A stretch of 64,000 nt of DNA from Fulvivirga sp. M361 (lineage in GTDB: Bacteria > Bacteroidota > Bacteroidia > Cytophagales > Cyclobacteriaceae): NCBI RefSeq assembly GCF_007097395.1, contig NZ_VKDC01000021.1, positions 1 to 64,000 of the forward strand. The letters are read 5' to 3'. This document shows, piece after piece, positions 22,901 through 31,600 of this stretch; position 1 is the first letter of the stretch, and the number at the start of each line of letters is the position of its first letter. Under the pieces are notes generated by a model. That model was given only the letters and a program-made list of their open reading frames with translations, ran no database searches and was not told the origin of the DNA. Made by a program: the position numbers and the translations under genes.

Positions 22901-23976
22901 CCGGCTACTCCTGAGGCAATATTAGTATGTCCCAAATTGGATTTGACGGATCCAATAGCACAAAAATTCCTTTTCGTAGTGTTGAACGCCTGCTGTAGTG
23001 CTTCCACTTCGATAGGATCGCCTATAGCTGTAGCAGAGCCATGTGCTTCTACATAACAAATTGACTCAGGACCAATTTCAGCAATTTGTAAAGCATCCTG
23101 GATGACTTCTGCCTGACCTTTCACGCTTGGTGCAGGATAGCCTACTTTACGGTTACCGTCATTATTCACGGCCGTACCTTTCACTACCGCATAAATATTA
23201 TCCTTATCTCTGATCGCATCTTCCAAAGGCTTTAAAACCACTACACCGGCACCATTGCTAAATACAGCCCCGGTTGCATTCTTGTCAAAAGACCTGTTGT
23301 GTCCGTCTTTGGAGAGTATCATTCCCTCATGATGATAATAGCCGCTGACCTGTGGAAGCTCAATAGAAATACCGCCAGCTATCGCCATATCACATTCTCC
23401 TCCCAATAAGCTGCGACAGGCCTGATGTATAGTAACTAATGAGGTGGAACAAGCTGTGAAGACTGTGTAACTTGGCCCTTTCAAATCCAGTTTATACGAA
23501 ACCCTTGTACTTAATAAGTCTTTATTGGCAAAATCGCCGATATCCTCTTTACCTGAAAAATGCGTCCCGAAAGTCCAATACAAATTGGGATTGGCACCTG
23601 CAAACATACCGATGCGCTTTGAGTACGAATGAGGATCGTAACCGGCATCTTCCAACGCTTCCCAGGTACATTCGAGAAATATTCTCACCTGTGGGTCCAA
23701 CAGTTCGGCTTCACGCGCAGAGTATCCGAAAAAAGCATGGTCAAAACACTCTATATCATCAATGATACCTTTTGCAGGAACAAAATTTTCCGCCCCTATG
23801 GACGCTTCATCTACTCCGGCAGCTCTCAATTCATCTTCGTTGAAAGAGGATATACCTTCCTTACCTGATTGAAGCAAATCCCAAAACTCCGCCACATTCC
23901 GTGCCCCCGGAAACTTTCCCGAAGCACCTATTACGGCTATTTCAAGGCCTGTATATTCTTTTGACAAGTCGCTCAT
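16972..23976 (-). CDS. Hybrid PKS-NRPS, KS-AT-MT-ACP-C
   Basis: Protein of 2334 aa. The KS (about 1-430) keeps the active Cys (TACSTS) and both His (EAHGSAT, NLGHTN). The AT (about 520-840) has GHSFGEF and NAFHS, indicating malonyl-CoA. Residues about 895-1130 resemble the structural half of a ketoreductase. A SAM-dependent methyltransferase (about 1280-1620) has the glycine-rich motif LEVGAGRGE. I see no Rossmann motif or catalytic Ser/Tyr of an active KR, so the beta-keto group is probably kept and the alpha-carbon methylated. An ACP (about 1815-1885, GGDSL) and a complete C domain (about 1900-2310, HHILCDG) follow; the C domain links the polyketide to the Leu of the next protein. The gene starts 3 nt after the upstream PKS stop. 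Confidence 0.95.
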   Translation of the reverse strand: MSDLSKEYTGLEIAVIGASGKFPGARNVAEFWDLLQSGKEGISSFNEDELRAAGVDEASIGAENFVPAKGIIDDIECFDHAFFGYSAREAELLDPQVRIFLECTWEALEDAGYDPHSYSKRIGMFAGANPNLYWTFGTHFSGKEDIGDFANKDLLSTRVSYKLDLKGPSYTVFTACSTSLVTIHQACRSLLGGECDMAIAGGISIELPQVSGYYHHEGMILSKDGHNRSFDKNATGAVFSNGAGVVVLKPLEDAIRDKDNIYAVVKGTAVNNDGNRKVGYPAPSVKGQAEVIQDALQIAEIGPESICYVEAHGSATAIGDPIEVEALQQAFNTTKRNFCAIGSVKSNLGHTNIASGVAGFLKTVLAIKNRFIPATINFEAPNPKINFDNSPFYVLNEPLGLTGISPIRAGVSSFGVGGTNAHAIIEEGPDIKSDVLQGRPVLLRFSAHNADSQVAYRSKLANFITTTDENLRDIAFTLQVGRHDFRRRQFLVCSTKGEAAQALTEQDIDNRNQSETDADEDRFVVFMFPGQGAQYNNMGLDLYHNFKVFRTEMDRGLAIINAHTQQDMKDIWFMHNAEDLDSFEQNPINQTQNTQPLLFAFEYALGKTMMALGIQPNAMIGHSFGEFVAACLAGVFSLEDALRLVIRRGELIASLPEGVGGMMSIAISENELIKLLPETIDIAAINSDQSCVISGEIKELQSFKSILEAKNYSCRELRISNAFHSRIMEPILEEFRAEFDTIQINPPQIPFMSNLTGQWATEEAIQSPQYWVDHLRKTVNFQSGLKHLIDKPNVVFLEIGPGTTLSTFVNQARAGGDRIYAINLIRHPKDEHSDEHYFLEKLGALWLKGVDINWNAYYEQEERKRVSVPTYAFNKTKSWLDEVKFKEKRSLLESGQLTSSAVSKLYKPTWIQENARSTGADLSQTTCILVADKSGVMTGLRDALKSHYAIIIMVRKNDNFSKADAFNYAFNTEISADWRRFFDEVGNTQPIHIGYAGLLDHAMKTTQFNVVQDDTSGFSDMLEVLKSSRLETMVCWYTQQSTDAPITGVNALNASLYGKARWIAQHTPNLYIRRVELDISDFTNALIAKKNTALLAKEFVDHTADDFVCIKSGSRSAFRRDYSLKPLDTEPTSLPVKNHLLVGALNAEVIQTIGHLQQKNNPVGWVNTTCFPPEKEWPLWLEDSLTDKDKINYLLHSDETKNNHVSLEVALDDERKKPIEQVAEWEQEFVQTIQTLSTALVYHYFETSGISMNVGAQHGLTELKETLKILPRFYKFFDYFIHILEEDGLMSFAGDIVTIRKELSAEATIDAIRDQLQEQFPSCMPIYDLVIHCTSSYGQALSGQIPAIGVLFPDGSSDLLDAVAQNDVFVSSTKRYFENLKSLVDKYINEVGDKKQINILEVGAGRGELTQALLPMLKGANVHYYFTDIGQTFVQNARKKWADTYDFVSFKQFDICDDPSGQGFEPFSFDLILAFDVIHSTPSLADTISNLHHLLVPGGWMGFIENTSSLRLVNLVWGLADGWWEFTDHEIRTTTPLVNAATWLKVMEMMDFEVVANVTLDEITTTSDHDLLLMQAKKADTFKAYQHHLLKTHQPKLERVTGLIKEVNQMKCDGQLSIWQLSEKNTLKPALEQAVEWLSEADDIIYLPGNETQAVHILHQLWTIGDFASTKGIDNCLFIAGADHHLSVDDSASTAGVRSLLPSTINLLNLSHSTFWSHFSFTHLTKMEAVSFKEQLQLSRHEYVTIIDQFLQGVLSGNIIISNSNPTELAGNTNQEENKQVENGTVAISDAPKSEIEQQLAAIWNEVFGTEYINRNDNYFELGGDSLMMVAVIARIEKTFKTKVKVKEFYNHPTVAALSKVIASKQGGHFVEIKKATLQPSYPATSAQKTMFYLQFLHPEGTSYNITQVMELEKGIDIERLTIGLNELIERHETLRTIFILSGGEPRQVVLDHYEVALDHFDICKGDVHEAMNIFIKPFDLLKEPCFRVALAQDNDSKYLMVDLHHILCDGISIDVLKKELSALYNGNELAPLELQFKDYATWQNSESYQYYHKEHEQYWHKQFSQEPPILKLPYDFEKQKYTEPVGEHYVADIEKDLFKATKALIRNTNTTLFGQLMTITYIVLAKYAQVEDIVIGTGTVGRNFPHLDQIIGNFVNTVPIRSQPQQGKSYRSFSQEVQHSVNEALENQDYPYEDLITHLPYNETKENKALFNVAVTLVSSSLIDQSESEEVRLFKRYVDHFDNTSKFDIDVNAVEKKDRITIVIEYASLLFQEQTMASFFTHLKEVLEQATVRPDIKLKEIELSGISNALEQVNEQTLAHDKIIKDSFFDHKY

Positions 23977-23979
23977 AGT

Positions 23980-26900
23980 TTATCGGTTTGATAACTGTTT
24001 TAGCTTGCGCAGCTTCTTTTTCCCTTTTTCTATTTCCTGCTCCGAGCTGATGATCTTTTCCTCACCGGCATCGCCCTGAATGTGCTTGACAAAGGAAAAC
24101 AGCGTTGGGTATTCAAAGTAGGTGGTGACGGCAATCTCCAGGCCTAACTCACTACGTATGGTATTATTTACCTGTATTACATCCAGAGAACTGGCACCTA
24201 TTTCAAAAATATTGTCGTGTTTATTGATATGTTCATGCCCCAGATAGTCTTCCCATATCTTCAAAACATTCTCCTCCAATGTGGCGGCTTTATCAATAGC
24301 AGAAACTTTCCTTTTTGACTCGCTGGAAAAGAAATTGAATTTATTCTCCAGGTATTGATCGTAGTTACTGAGTGCACGCTCTCTTTGATTTAACCTTACT
24401 TCCAGGTCTGTAGTACTAAGGACTATTCTGGTCAGGTCCGTATGGCATATTGTAGCAAAAACCTCCACACCTTCTTCAGGCTTGATGGCTAGTTTTTGAA
24501 AGTTTTCATTGCTTTCAATTTGCTGTTTATCGTATAACGATTCCATTGCTTTCATGGCCATACCTACTTGCTGCCAGTCACACCAGTTAATAACAATCTT
24601 ACGTTGTTCGCAGAGTTCATATTGAGCATATGCATCAATGAATTCATTGGCTGCAGCATATCCAATCTCACCGAACTTCTCTTCAAACAATTCACTGCCC
24701 AGTGAGGAAAAAAGTATGAGGAAATCGAGTTTTTTATGCTGGAGAATATTGGCTATGATGAGAGCACCATGTAACTTACTTTTGATCGCATCTGTAATAG
24801 ATTCCTTATCCCTTTTTTGTACCATTCCTCCGCGGTCTATCACACCAGCCCCATGCACCACTCCATCAATAGATCCAATCTTTTCTTCCACCTCTTGCAC
24901 AAGTCTGCTCATGACCTGGAGGTTCGTGATATCCCCCTGCATCAAATGGATCTTACCATTACCGCCTTGCTCAACTTCTTTGAGCATTTTCACTTTAGTA
25001 ACTAACTGATCATCCGATCCATTTTCAATTACCACTTGCCAATCTTTACTCTCAGGGAATGGTGACCGGTGTACAATTACTATGTTTGATTTGTACCGGG
25101 TGGCAAGGTGTTTGGCTACATATGTAGCCATTCCACCAAAACCAAGAATGAGGTAAGTCTTACCATCTGCCAGTAAGCTTTCATTTTCCATATGTTTTTC
25201 TATGGATATCGGTTTGATCTGTGGTTTCCACTGATACAACCCTCTGAGTGCAGCAAACCGGTCAATACCTTTTTTACTTACAAAGTGCATCAGATTTGGG
25301 ATGACCTGTTCATTACCCGTTAGATGTTCCAGACCCAGGTCGAATAATTTACAAGTGACATTCCTATACTCCAAAGGAAGTATTTTAGCCAAAGCAAGGT
25401 TTACTGCATTTTCCGGAAAAAGTAAGTCCCCACCGGTGACATCGAAAATGTTATTAGTCAATAATGTGAGATTTATTCGCTCATATCTATCGGCGGCTTG
25501 TTTGATAAAGTCTATAACAGTATAAAAAGAACGGTCTAAAAGTTTCTCACTCCTGGCCAAATCAGCCCCTTCTCCAAGATCGTCGGTTAGTGCCCAGGCA
25601 TGTATGACATTCACGGGTATTTTCTTATCATGATTTAATTCTTCCAGTAAGTACCTGTAATGTGTTGTGTCAGCAGGATCAATCACAAAATGGTTCTGGG
25701 CAATTTTTATAAAACTGTTGCCCGATTGTACCACGGTGACGTCATATTCATTTAAATACAAACTGAGCGCCTCTTTAATGGACTTATTATTTACAAAAAG
25801 CAACCAGGTATCCCCTTCCACCGGATGTTTAGCAAGTACAGCGGATTGGCTTTGCTCCCAAACCTGTCCGTAAAACCACTCCGACATTGGCTTTCGTGGT
25901 TGGTCACCGATGTTTTCCGTGTTGTTTTTATGGCTGTGATCCGTTTCTACCTGCTCAATTTTTATTGGATCAAAACAATATGGTGGTAAAGTCACAGTAC
26001 GTCGCTCTTCCTGCTGAAAAAAACTATCCCAATCTATCTGAACATCATTCATCCACAGCTTCCCCATCCCTTGATAAAAGAATGCATCATCTGGCACAAC
26101 AGCTTGTTTAGGGTGCCTTATCAGGCTTATCGGTTTATGCGTAGCATTCTTTCGTTTATGTCGTGCGGCAAATGTCACCAGTGTGTTGCCAGGCCCTACT
26201 TCCAGGAGCACGATATTATCATTTTCCAGTAGTTTGTTCAGCCCGTCTGAAAACCTGACGGTGTGCCGTAGTTGTTTGGCCCAATAGGTCGGGGATGTGG
26301 CTTCTTCTTTACGGATATAGTCTCCGGTTAAGCTTGAGACAAAGGGAATCGATGGTTCATGCAAAGAAACCTGCTCAAAACACTTTTCAAATGCTTCTAA
26401 TACGGGTTCCATCATGTGTGAGTGAAAGGCATGAGAAGTTTTCAGCGCTACCGAGGCAATACCTTCTGAAGAAAGCCTTTCCCGTAAAGCTGTTATCCCT
26501 GAGTTGGTGCCGGAAAGCACACAGTCTGTGGCTATGTTTACCGCCGCCAAAGCGACCTCTTCATCTATATAAGGAGTGATTTCTGCTTCTGTTATTGCAA
26601 CACTGAGCATGGTTCCTTTTGGCATATCCTGCATTAACTCTCCCCGCTGTGCTACCAGTCGTATGGCATCATCCAATGAAAATACACCAGCAAGGCATGC
26701 GGCCACATACTCTCCGATACTATGTCCGATCATATGGTGGGGGCGAACGCCCAGCTCTATTAAAAACGTTGCTAACGCGTACTCAAAAGCAAAAAGTAAC
26801 GGTTGTGCATTGGCCGTCTCATTGATGACCGTTTCATCACTATCCTGGTGTGTACTGAATAATACTTCCTTTATATCTTTCCCGGTAATCGCATGATAAC

Positions 26901-28575
26901 GGTCCAGGCATTCATCTAATTTTTCCTGAAAAAGTGGTTCATGACGATATAAGTCTATTCCCATATTCATATACTGTGCCCCCTGCCCGGAAAACATAAA
27001 TACAACGGAAGGTTCGGTCAGATTGGAACTGGCATTCTGAGCTGAAGCTTCAGTACTCAAGTCATTCACCTTAGTTAACAGCTCCTCTTTACTACCTCCT
27101 ACTACAAAACCTTTATGACTGAACACTTCTCTCTTTGTCAATAAGGTATAACTTATATCTGCCAGTGAAGGAGACGAGTGTTTTTCAAGGTGAGTATAAA
27201 ATTTATCCCGCCAATTATCATAAGCAGTCGAAGATTTGGCCGATATTGGAAATAGAAAGTTTCGTCTTGAGGTAGATGCCGTTACAAAGGAAGGTGCTTC
27301 TTCCAGTATGGCATGAGCATTAGTGCCGCCTATACCAAATGAACTAACACCGGCTAAGCGCAGCGTTTGACTTGTCCATTCCTGCAATTCATTTACTACA
27401 TAAAACGGGCTATCCCGGAAATTGATCTTAGGGTTAGGTGTCTCAAAGTTTAAGCTGGCAGGTATTTTTTTATGATTAAGTGCCAGTATAGTTTTGATGA
27501 GCCCGGCGACTCCCGCGGCGGCATCTAAATGTCCAATATTGGTTTTCAATGAACCTATACCGCAGAATCCCTTTTTATCCGTATTAAAAGCAGTTTTCAA
27601 CGCTTCAATTTCTATTGGATCACCCAGTAATGTCCCCGTTCCATGCGTTTCGATATATCCGATATTTTCAGGTGCTACCTCTGCCACCTGATGCGCCTGC
27701 GCGAGAACTTCAGCCTGCCCCATAACACTAGGCGCAGTAAACCCTACTTTACGCTTGCCATCGTTGTTAATGGCTGTGCCTTTAATCACCGCATAGATAT
27801 TGTCGTTATCTTCCAGAGCATCTTCCAATAATTTCATTGTGACAACCCCGGCCCCGCTACCATAGATGGACCCTTTGGCTTTTGCATCAAAGGCCCTGCA
27901 GTGTCCGTCCGGAGAGAATATAGAACCTTCCTGGTAAACATACCCCTGGTCTAATCCACTAGCCAGGCATACACCACCAGCCAAGGCCATATCACATTCC
28001 CCATTTAGTAGTGCCTGTGCTGCCAAATGAACCGCTACCAGTGATGTGGAACAAGCTGTTTGCACATCATAACTTGGTCCTTTTAAGTTTAAATTGTAAG
28101 AGATAAGTGTAGTCAGGAAGTCTCTCTCGAGGTACTGCATAGAAGACAGCCCTTTGCGCTTTCCATATTTATCAGAATCTGAAAGGGTCTTTTTCCACTG
28201 AAAATTTCCGGAAGCACCTGCATATAAACCTATGCTGGCATCCGCTTTTACATGTGCATAACCGGCATCTTCGAGTGCGTGCCATACACATTCATGAAAT
28301 ATTCTGAATTGAGGATCCATTATCTCGGCTTCTTTTGGATTGTACCCGAAAAAAGCGCGATCAAAACGATCTTTATTTTCAAGAAAACCACCTTTCGAAT
28401 TCACATAGTTAGAATCACTGCGTAGCGCATTGTCTACCAACGCTTCAAGTTCTTCCTCTGTAAGAAATTTCACAGACTCTTTACCTGATTGTAGGTTACT
28501 CCAAAATTCTTCTATGTTATTGGCATCCGGGAACCTCCCGGACATCCCTATAATGGCAATCTCAGATCCATTCAT
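23980..28575 (-). CDS. Type I PKS, KS-AT-KR-ACP
   Basis: One-module polyketide synthase of 1531 aa. The KS (about 1-430) has Cys in TACSTS and His in ETHGTGT and KTNIGH. The AT (about 530-850) has GHSIGEY and HAFHS, the malonyl-CoA type. The KR has a structural half (about 880-1130) and a catalytic half (about 1150-1380) with Lys (KSKLHG), Ser (LFSSL) and Tyr/Asn (GYAAAN). Its cofactor loop reads LGFGGMA instead of the usual TGGxGGIG, one residue shorter and lacking the last Gly, so KR activity is likely but not certain. The ACP (about 1430-1500) has IGASSL, and the C-terminus is a Lys/Arg-rich tail. It receives a peptidyl-Leu from the NRPS encoded upstream; Leu plus one reduced malonate gives a statine-like gamma-amino-beta-hydroxy unit. 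Confidence 0.95.
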   Translation of the reverse strand: MNGSEIAIIGMSGRFPDANNIEEFWSNLQSGKESVKFLTEEELEALVDNALRSDSNYVNSKGGFLENKDRFDRAFFGYNPKEAEIMDPQFRIFHECVWHALEDAGYAHVKADASIGLYAGASGNFQWKKTLSDSDKYGKRKGLSSMQYLERDFLTTLISYNLNLKGPSYDVQTACSTSLVAVHLAAQALLNGECDMALAGGVCLASGLDQGYVYQEGSIFSPDGHCRAFDAKAKGSIYGSGAGVVTMKLLEDALEDNDNIYAVIKGTAINNDGKRKVGFTAPSVMGQAEVLAQAHQVAEVAPENIGYIETHGTGTLLGDPIEIEALKTAFNTDKKGFCGIGSLKTNIGHLDAAAGVAGLIKTILALNHKKIPASLNFETPNPKINFRDSPFYVVNELQEWTSQTLRLAGVSSFGIGGTNAHAILEEAPSFVTASTSRRNFLFPISAKSSTAYDNWRDKFYTHLEKHSSPSLADISYTLLTKREVFSHKGFVVGGSKEELLTKVNDLSTEASAQNASSNLTEPSVVFMFSGQGAQYMNMGIDLYRHEPLFQEKLDECLDRYHAITGKDIKEVLFSTHQDSDETVINETANAQPLLFAFEYALATFLIELGVRPHHMIGHSIGEYVAACLAGVFSLDDAIRLVAQRGELMQDMPKGTMLSVAITEAEITPYIDEEVALAAVNIATDCVLSGTNSGITALRERLSSEGIASVALKTSHAFHSHMMEPVLEAFEKCFEQVSLHEPSIPFVSSLTGDYIRKEEATSPTYWAKQLRHTVRFSDGLNKLLENDNIVLLEVGPGNTLVTFAARHKRKNATHKPISLIRHPKQAVVPDDAFFYQGMGKLWMNDVQIDWDSFFQQEERRTVTLPPYCFDPIKIEQVETDHSHKNNTENIGDQPRKPMSEWFYGQVWEQSQSAVLAKHPVEGDTWLLFVNNKSIKEALSLYLNEYDVTVVQSGNSFIKIAQNHFVIDPADTTHYRYLLEELNHDKKIPVNVIHAWALTDDLGEGADLARSEKLLDRSFYTVIDFIKQAADRYERINLTLLTNNIFDVTGGDLLFPENAVNLALAKILPLEYRNVTCKLFDLGLEHLTGNEQVIPNLMHFVSKKGIDRFAALRGLYQWKPQIKPISIEKHMENESLLADGKTYLILGFGGMATYVAKHLATRYKSNIVIVHRSPFPESKDWQVVIENGSDDQLVTKVKMLKEVEQGGNGKIHLMQGDITNLQVMSRLVQEVEEKIGSIDGVVHGAGVIDRGGMVQKRDKESITDAIKSKLHGALIIANILQHKKLDFLILFSSLGSELFEEKFGEIGYAAANEFIDAYAQYELCEQRKIVINWCDWQQVGMAMKAMESLYDKQQIESNENFQKLAIKPEEGVEVFATICHTDLTRIVLSTTDLEVRLNQRERALSNYDQYLENKFNFFSSESKRKVSAIDKAATLEENVLKIWEDYLGHEHINKHDNIFEIGASSLDVIQVNNTIRSELGLEIAVTTYFEYPTLFSFVKHIQGDAGEEKIISSEQEIEKGKKKLRKLKQLSNR

Positions 28576-28606
28576 TTGTTTTGGGGGCTTAACATGTTGG
28601 TCACTA

Positions 28607-31600
28607 TTATTTTCTTTTATTAAGTAGTCTTCTTCTATCTCTTTGTTGTTGTCTTTTATTCTTCACTTCGGATAATGATGTTCTAAGCCTCAATGTCACA
28701 TCCTCCTTTTGATTGTTATCCACGTATGCTGCATAAGAGCCTACTGTTGGATACTTAAATATCATGGTTACTATATCGTCTGAAGTGTAAGCATCAGACA
28801 GCACCTCTCCCAGCCTCATAACATCCAGTGACGTCCCTCCCAAATCGAAAAAGTTATCATCCATCCCGATCTGTTCCACCTTTAACACTTCCTGCCACGC
28901 TGCCAAAATCCGAACCTGAGTATCGGTCATCTTTTTTGGTCTTATTCCAGCCGTTGCCGGCATAACACATAGCTTTTCTAAGGCCTTTTTATCTACCTTT
29001 CCATTGAAGTTCATAGGTAATTCTTCCAATTGAGTAAAGTGAGAAGGCACCATGTAAGCGGGCAGTTTATCCATTAAAACGAGCTTTAAATCCTCCGCAT
29101 TAAGGTTGGGCTGTATGGCCGTGTAGAACGCAAACAAAAGACTATTTCCAGCCTTATTTTCGGAAACTACTACGGCAGCCTCTTTGATAACTTCATGTGC
29201 AATTAATGACGATTCTATTTCTTCCAATTCGATTCGATGTCCTCTTACCTTGACCTGGTTATCAATTCTGCCTAAAAATTCAATGTTACCATCAGGTAGC
29301 CATCGTGCCAAATCACCTGTTCTATATAATTTGGTATCATCATGCGGGTTTTCCACAAACTTTTTGCGGGTCAGCCCTTCGTTGTTTAGGTACCCCCTGG
29401 CTAATCCAACTCCTGACAGGCACAATTCACCCGGAGTCCCTAGCGGCTGTAACTGCAGGGTAGATGGATCAAGTATATAGACATTTGAGGTATTGATTGC
29501 CTTACCTATTGAAATATTATCGTTCAAAGCAGTCACCTTCCCCGCTGTGGAAACCACCGTATTTTCTGTGGGGCCGTAATTATTATGCACCTCGTACGAA
29601 AGGTGCTCCTGCATTTTTTTCAATTTATCTCCACCTACTAATAATTTCTTTAAGCCAGTGGTCTTTAGCTCCATAAAGCGCTCACCTACCTGGGTTGGAA
29701 GAAAGCTTACCGTAACACTATGCTTGAGGTAATGTGCACTCAATTTTTTCAGGTCATGTCTAAGCTCATCTTCGATGATGTACAAGCAACCTCCGCATAT
29801 AAAAGGTGGAAATATCTCCCATACAGTAGCATCAAAACCAAAGCCGGCATACTTTGTGGAAATATCTTCACTCAACAACTGGTAATGCTGATTATGCCAG
29901 GTGCAGAGGTTGACCAACCCCTGGTGTTCAATCATTACACCGTTAGGCTTGCCTGTGGTACCAGAGGTATAAATGACGTAAGCAAGGTCATTTAGTGAAG
30001 GCGCTTCCACACTTTTAAAGCTTGACGAGTCCGGCAGATCCTCTACAAAAAGGATGTCAGTTATGCTGTTCAGTTTGCTTTGGTACTTTCCTGAAGCCAC
30101 TACTATACGTGCCTGGCTATTTTCAAGTATGTAATCTATCCTGTCTTGTGGATATTCCGGATCAATAGGTAGAAAGGCAGCTCCTGACTTTAAAACTCCG
30201 AGCAAACTAACTACCATATCTATGGACCGGTCAATGATAACAGCTACTACCTGTTCTTTCTGCAGACCTATCGCTGTAAGTCTGGCAGCCACGGCATCTG
30301 ACCTTCTGTCAAGTTGCTTATAGGTTATTTGAATATCCTGATGAATTAATGCTCTTTGATACGGCGTTGACTTTACTTGTTTTGCAAAAAGATCCAGGTA
30401 GGTTGCTGTAGTGAAAGAGGTTAACGGCTTATTAAACTCACGTTTAAATTTTTCTTTTGTGGTTACCGGTATTAGCGATACATCTCTTATCAGCACATCT
30501 GTATTAGCACAGAACTGATCGATGGCCTCTTCAAAGCTTTCTTTCAGCCCTTTTATGAAAAACTGATCAAAAGTATTGGCATTGTAACTGAATGTTATTC
30601 TCAACTGTTCGCCTGGTGCGGCTACAATATTCAGGTTATAATTGGTTTGCTCAAATGCTCGCAGGTTTTCCAGCCGAAACTCTCGTTCAGCCATTTGCAG
30701 GTTATCAAGCGGATAGTTCTCATAAGTGAATATATGATCGAACAGCCCATTTCCCAGCGGATGATCTTTCTGAATTTCCGATAACCCATAATATTGATGA
30801 GGTTCCTGATGAATATGATCCTGTTGTGCTATCTGCATAAGTTGGATCAACTTATCATCTTCTTTATATCGAAATCTACACGGGATTGTATTGATAAAGA
30901 GACCGATCATTTGATCTACACCTTCTATTTCCAACGGCCTGCCAGCTACTACCTTTCCAAAAGTCACATCGTTACTATTCGTACATCTACTGAGAATTAG
31001 CGCCCAGATCCCTTGTAAAACAGCACTCAATGTAAGTTGTCCGGCTACTGACGCCTGCTTTAGTATTTCTAACTTTTCAGAGGTTAATATCAGGCACTCC
31101 TGAGCTACTTCATAAGTAGCCGTTATCCCTTTTTTAAACTGAATAGGTGTTACCTTATCAAAGCCCTGTAAGTACTGGTTCCAATAGTCTCTTGATTCAT
31201 CGCGATCTCTTTGATCAAGCCATTGGATATAATTTTTGTAAGGTTTAGTAATGGGTAAATTGACAGCACTATCCGTAAGCAGCGCTTTGTAAATGTGGTA
31301 AAACTCTTCATAAATTATACCTACACACCATCCATCCATAAGGATATGATGGTATGACCAAACAAAAACATGTTCTTCGTCTTTAGTTTTGAAAACAGCT
31401 AATCGTATAAGACTATCTTCTGAAAGGTCAAATCCTCTTTGCTTATCTGACACCTCATATTCGTCAATGGACTTTTGTATACTACTTTCAGCACTCCCGG
31501 ATAAGTCGAAATAGTTAAGCTCAACACTCCTCCTACTTAATACAACTTGAACAGGCTTATGCAGATTTCTATGAATAAACGCTGTTCGCAAAATATCATG

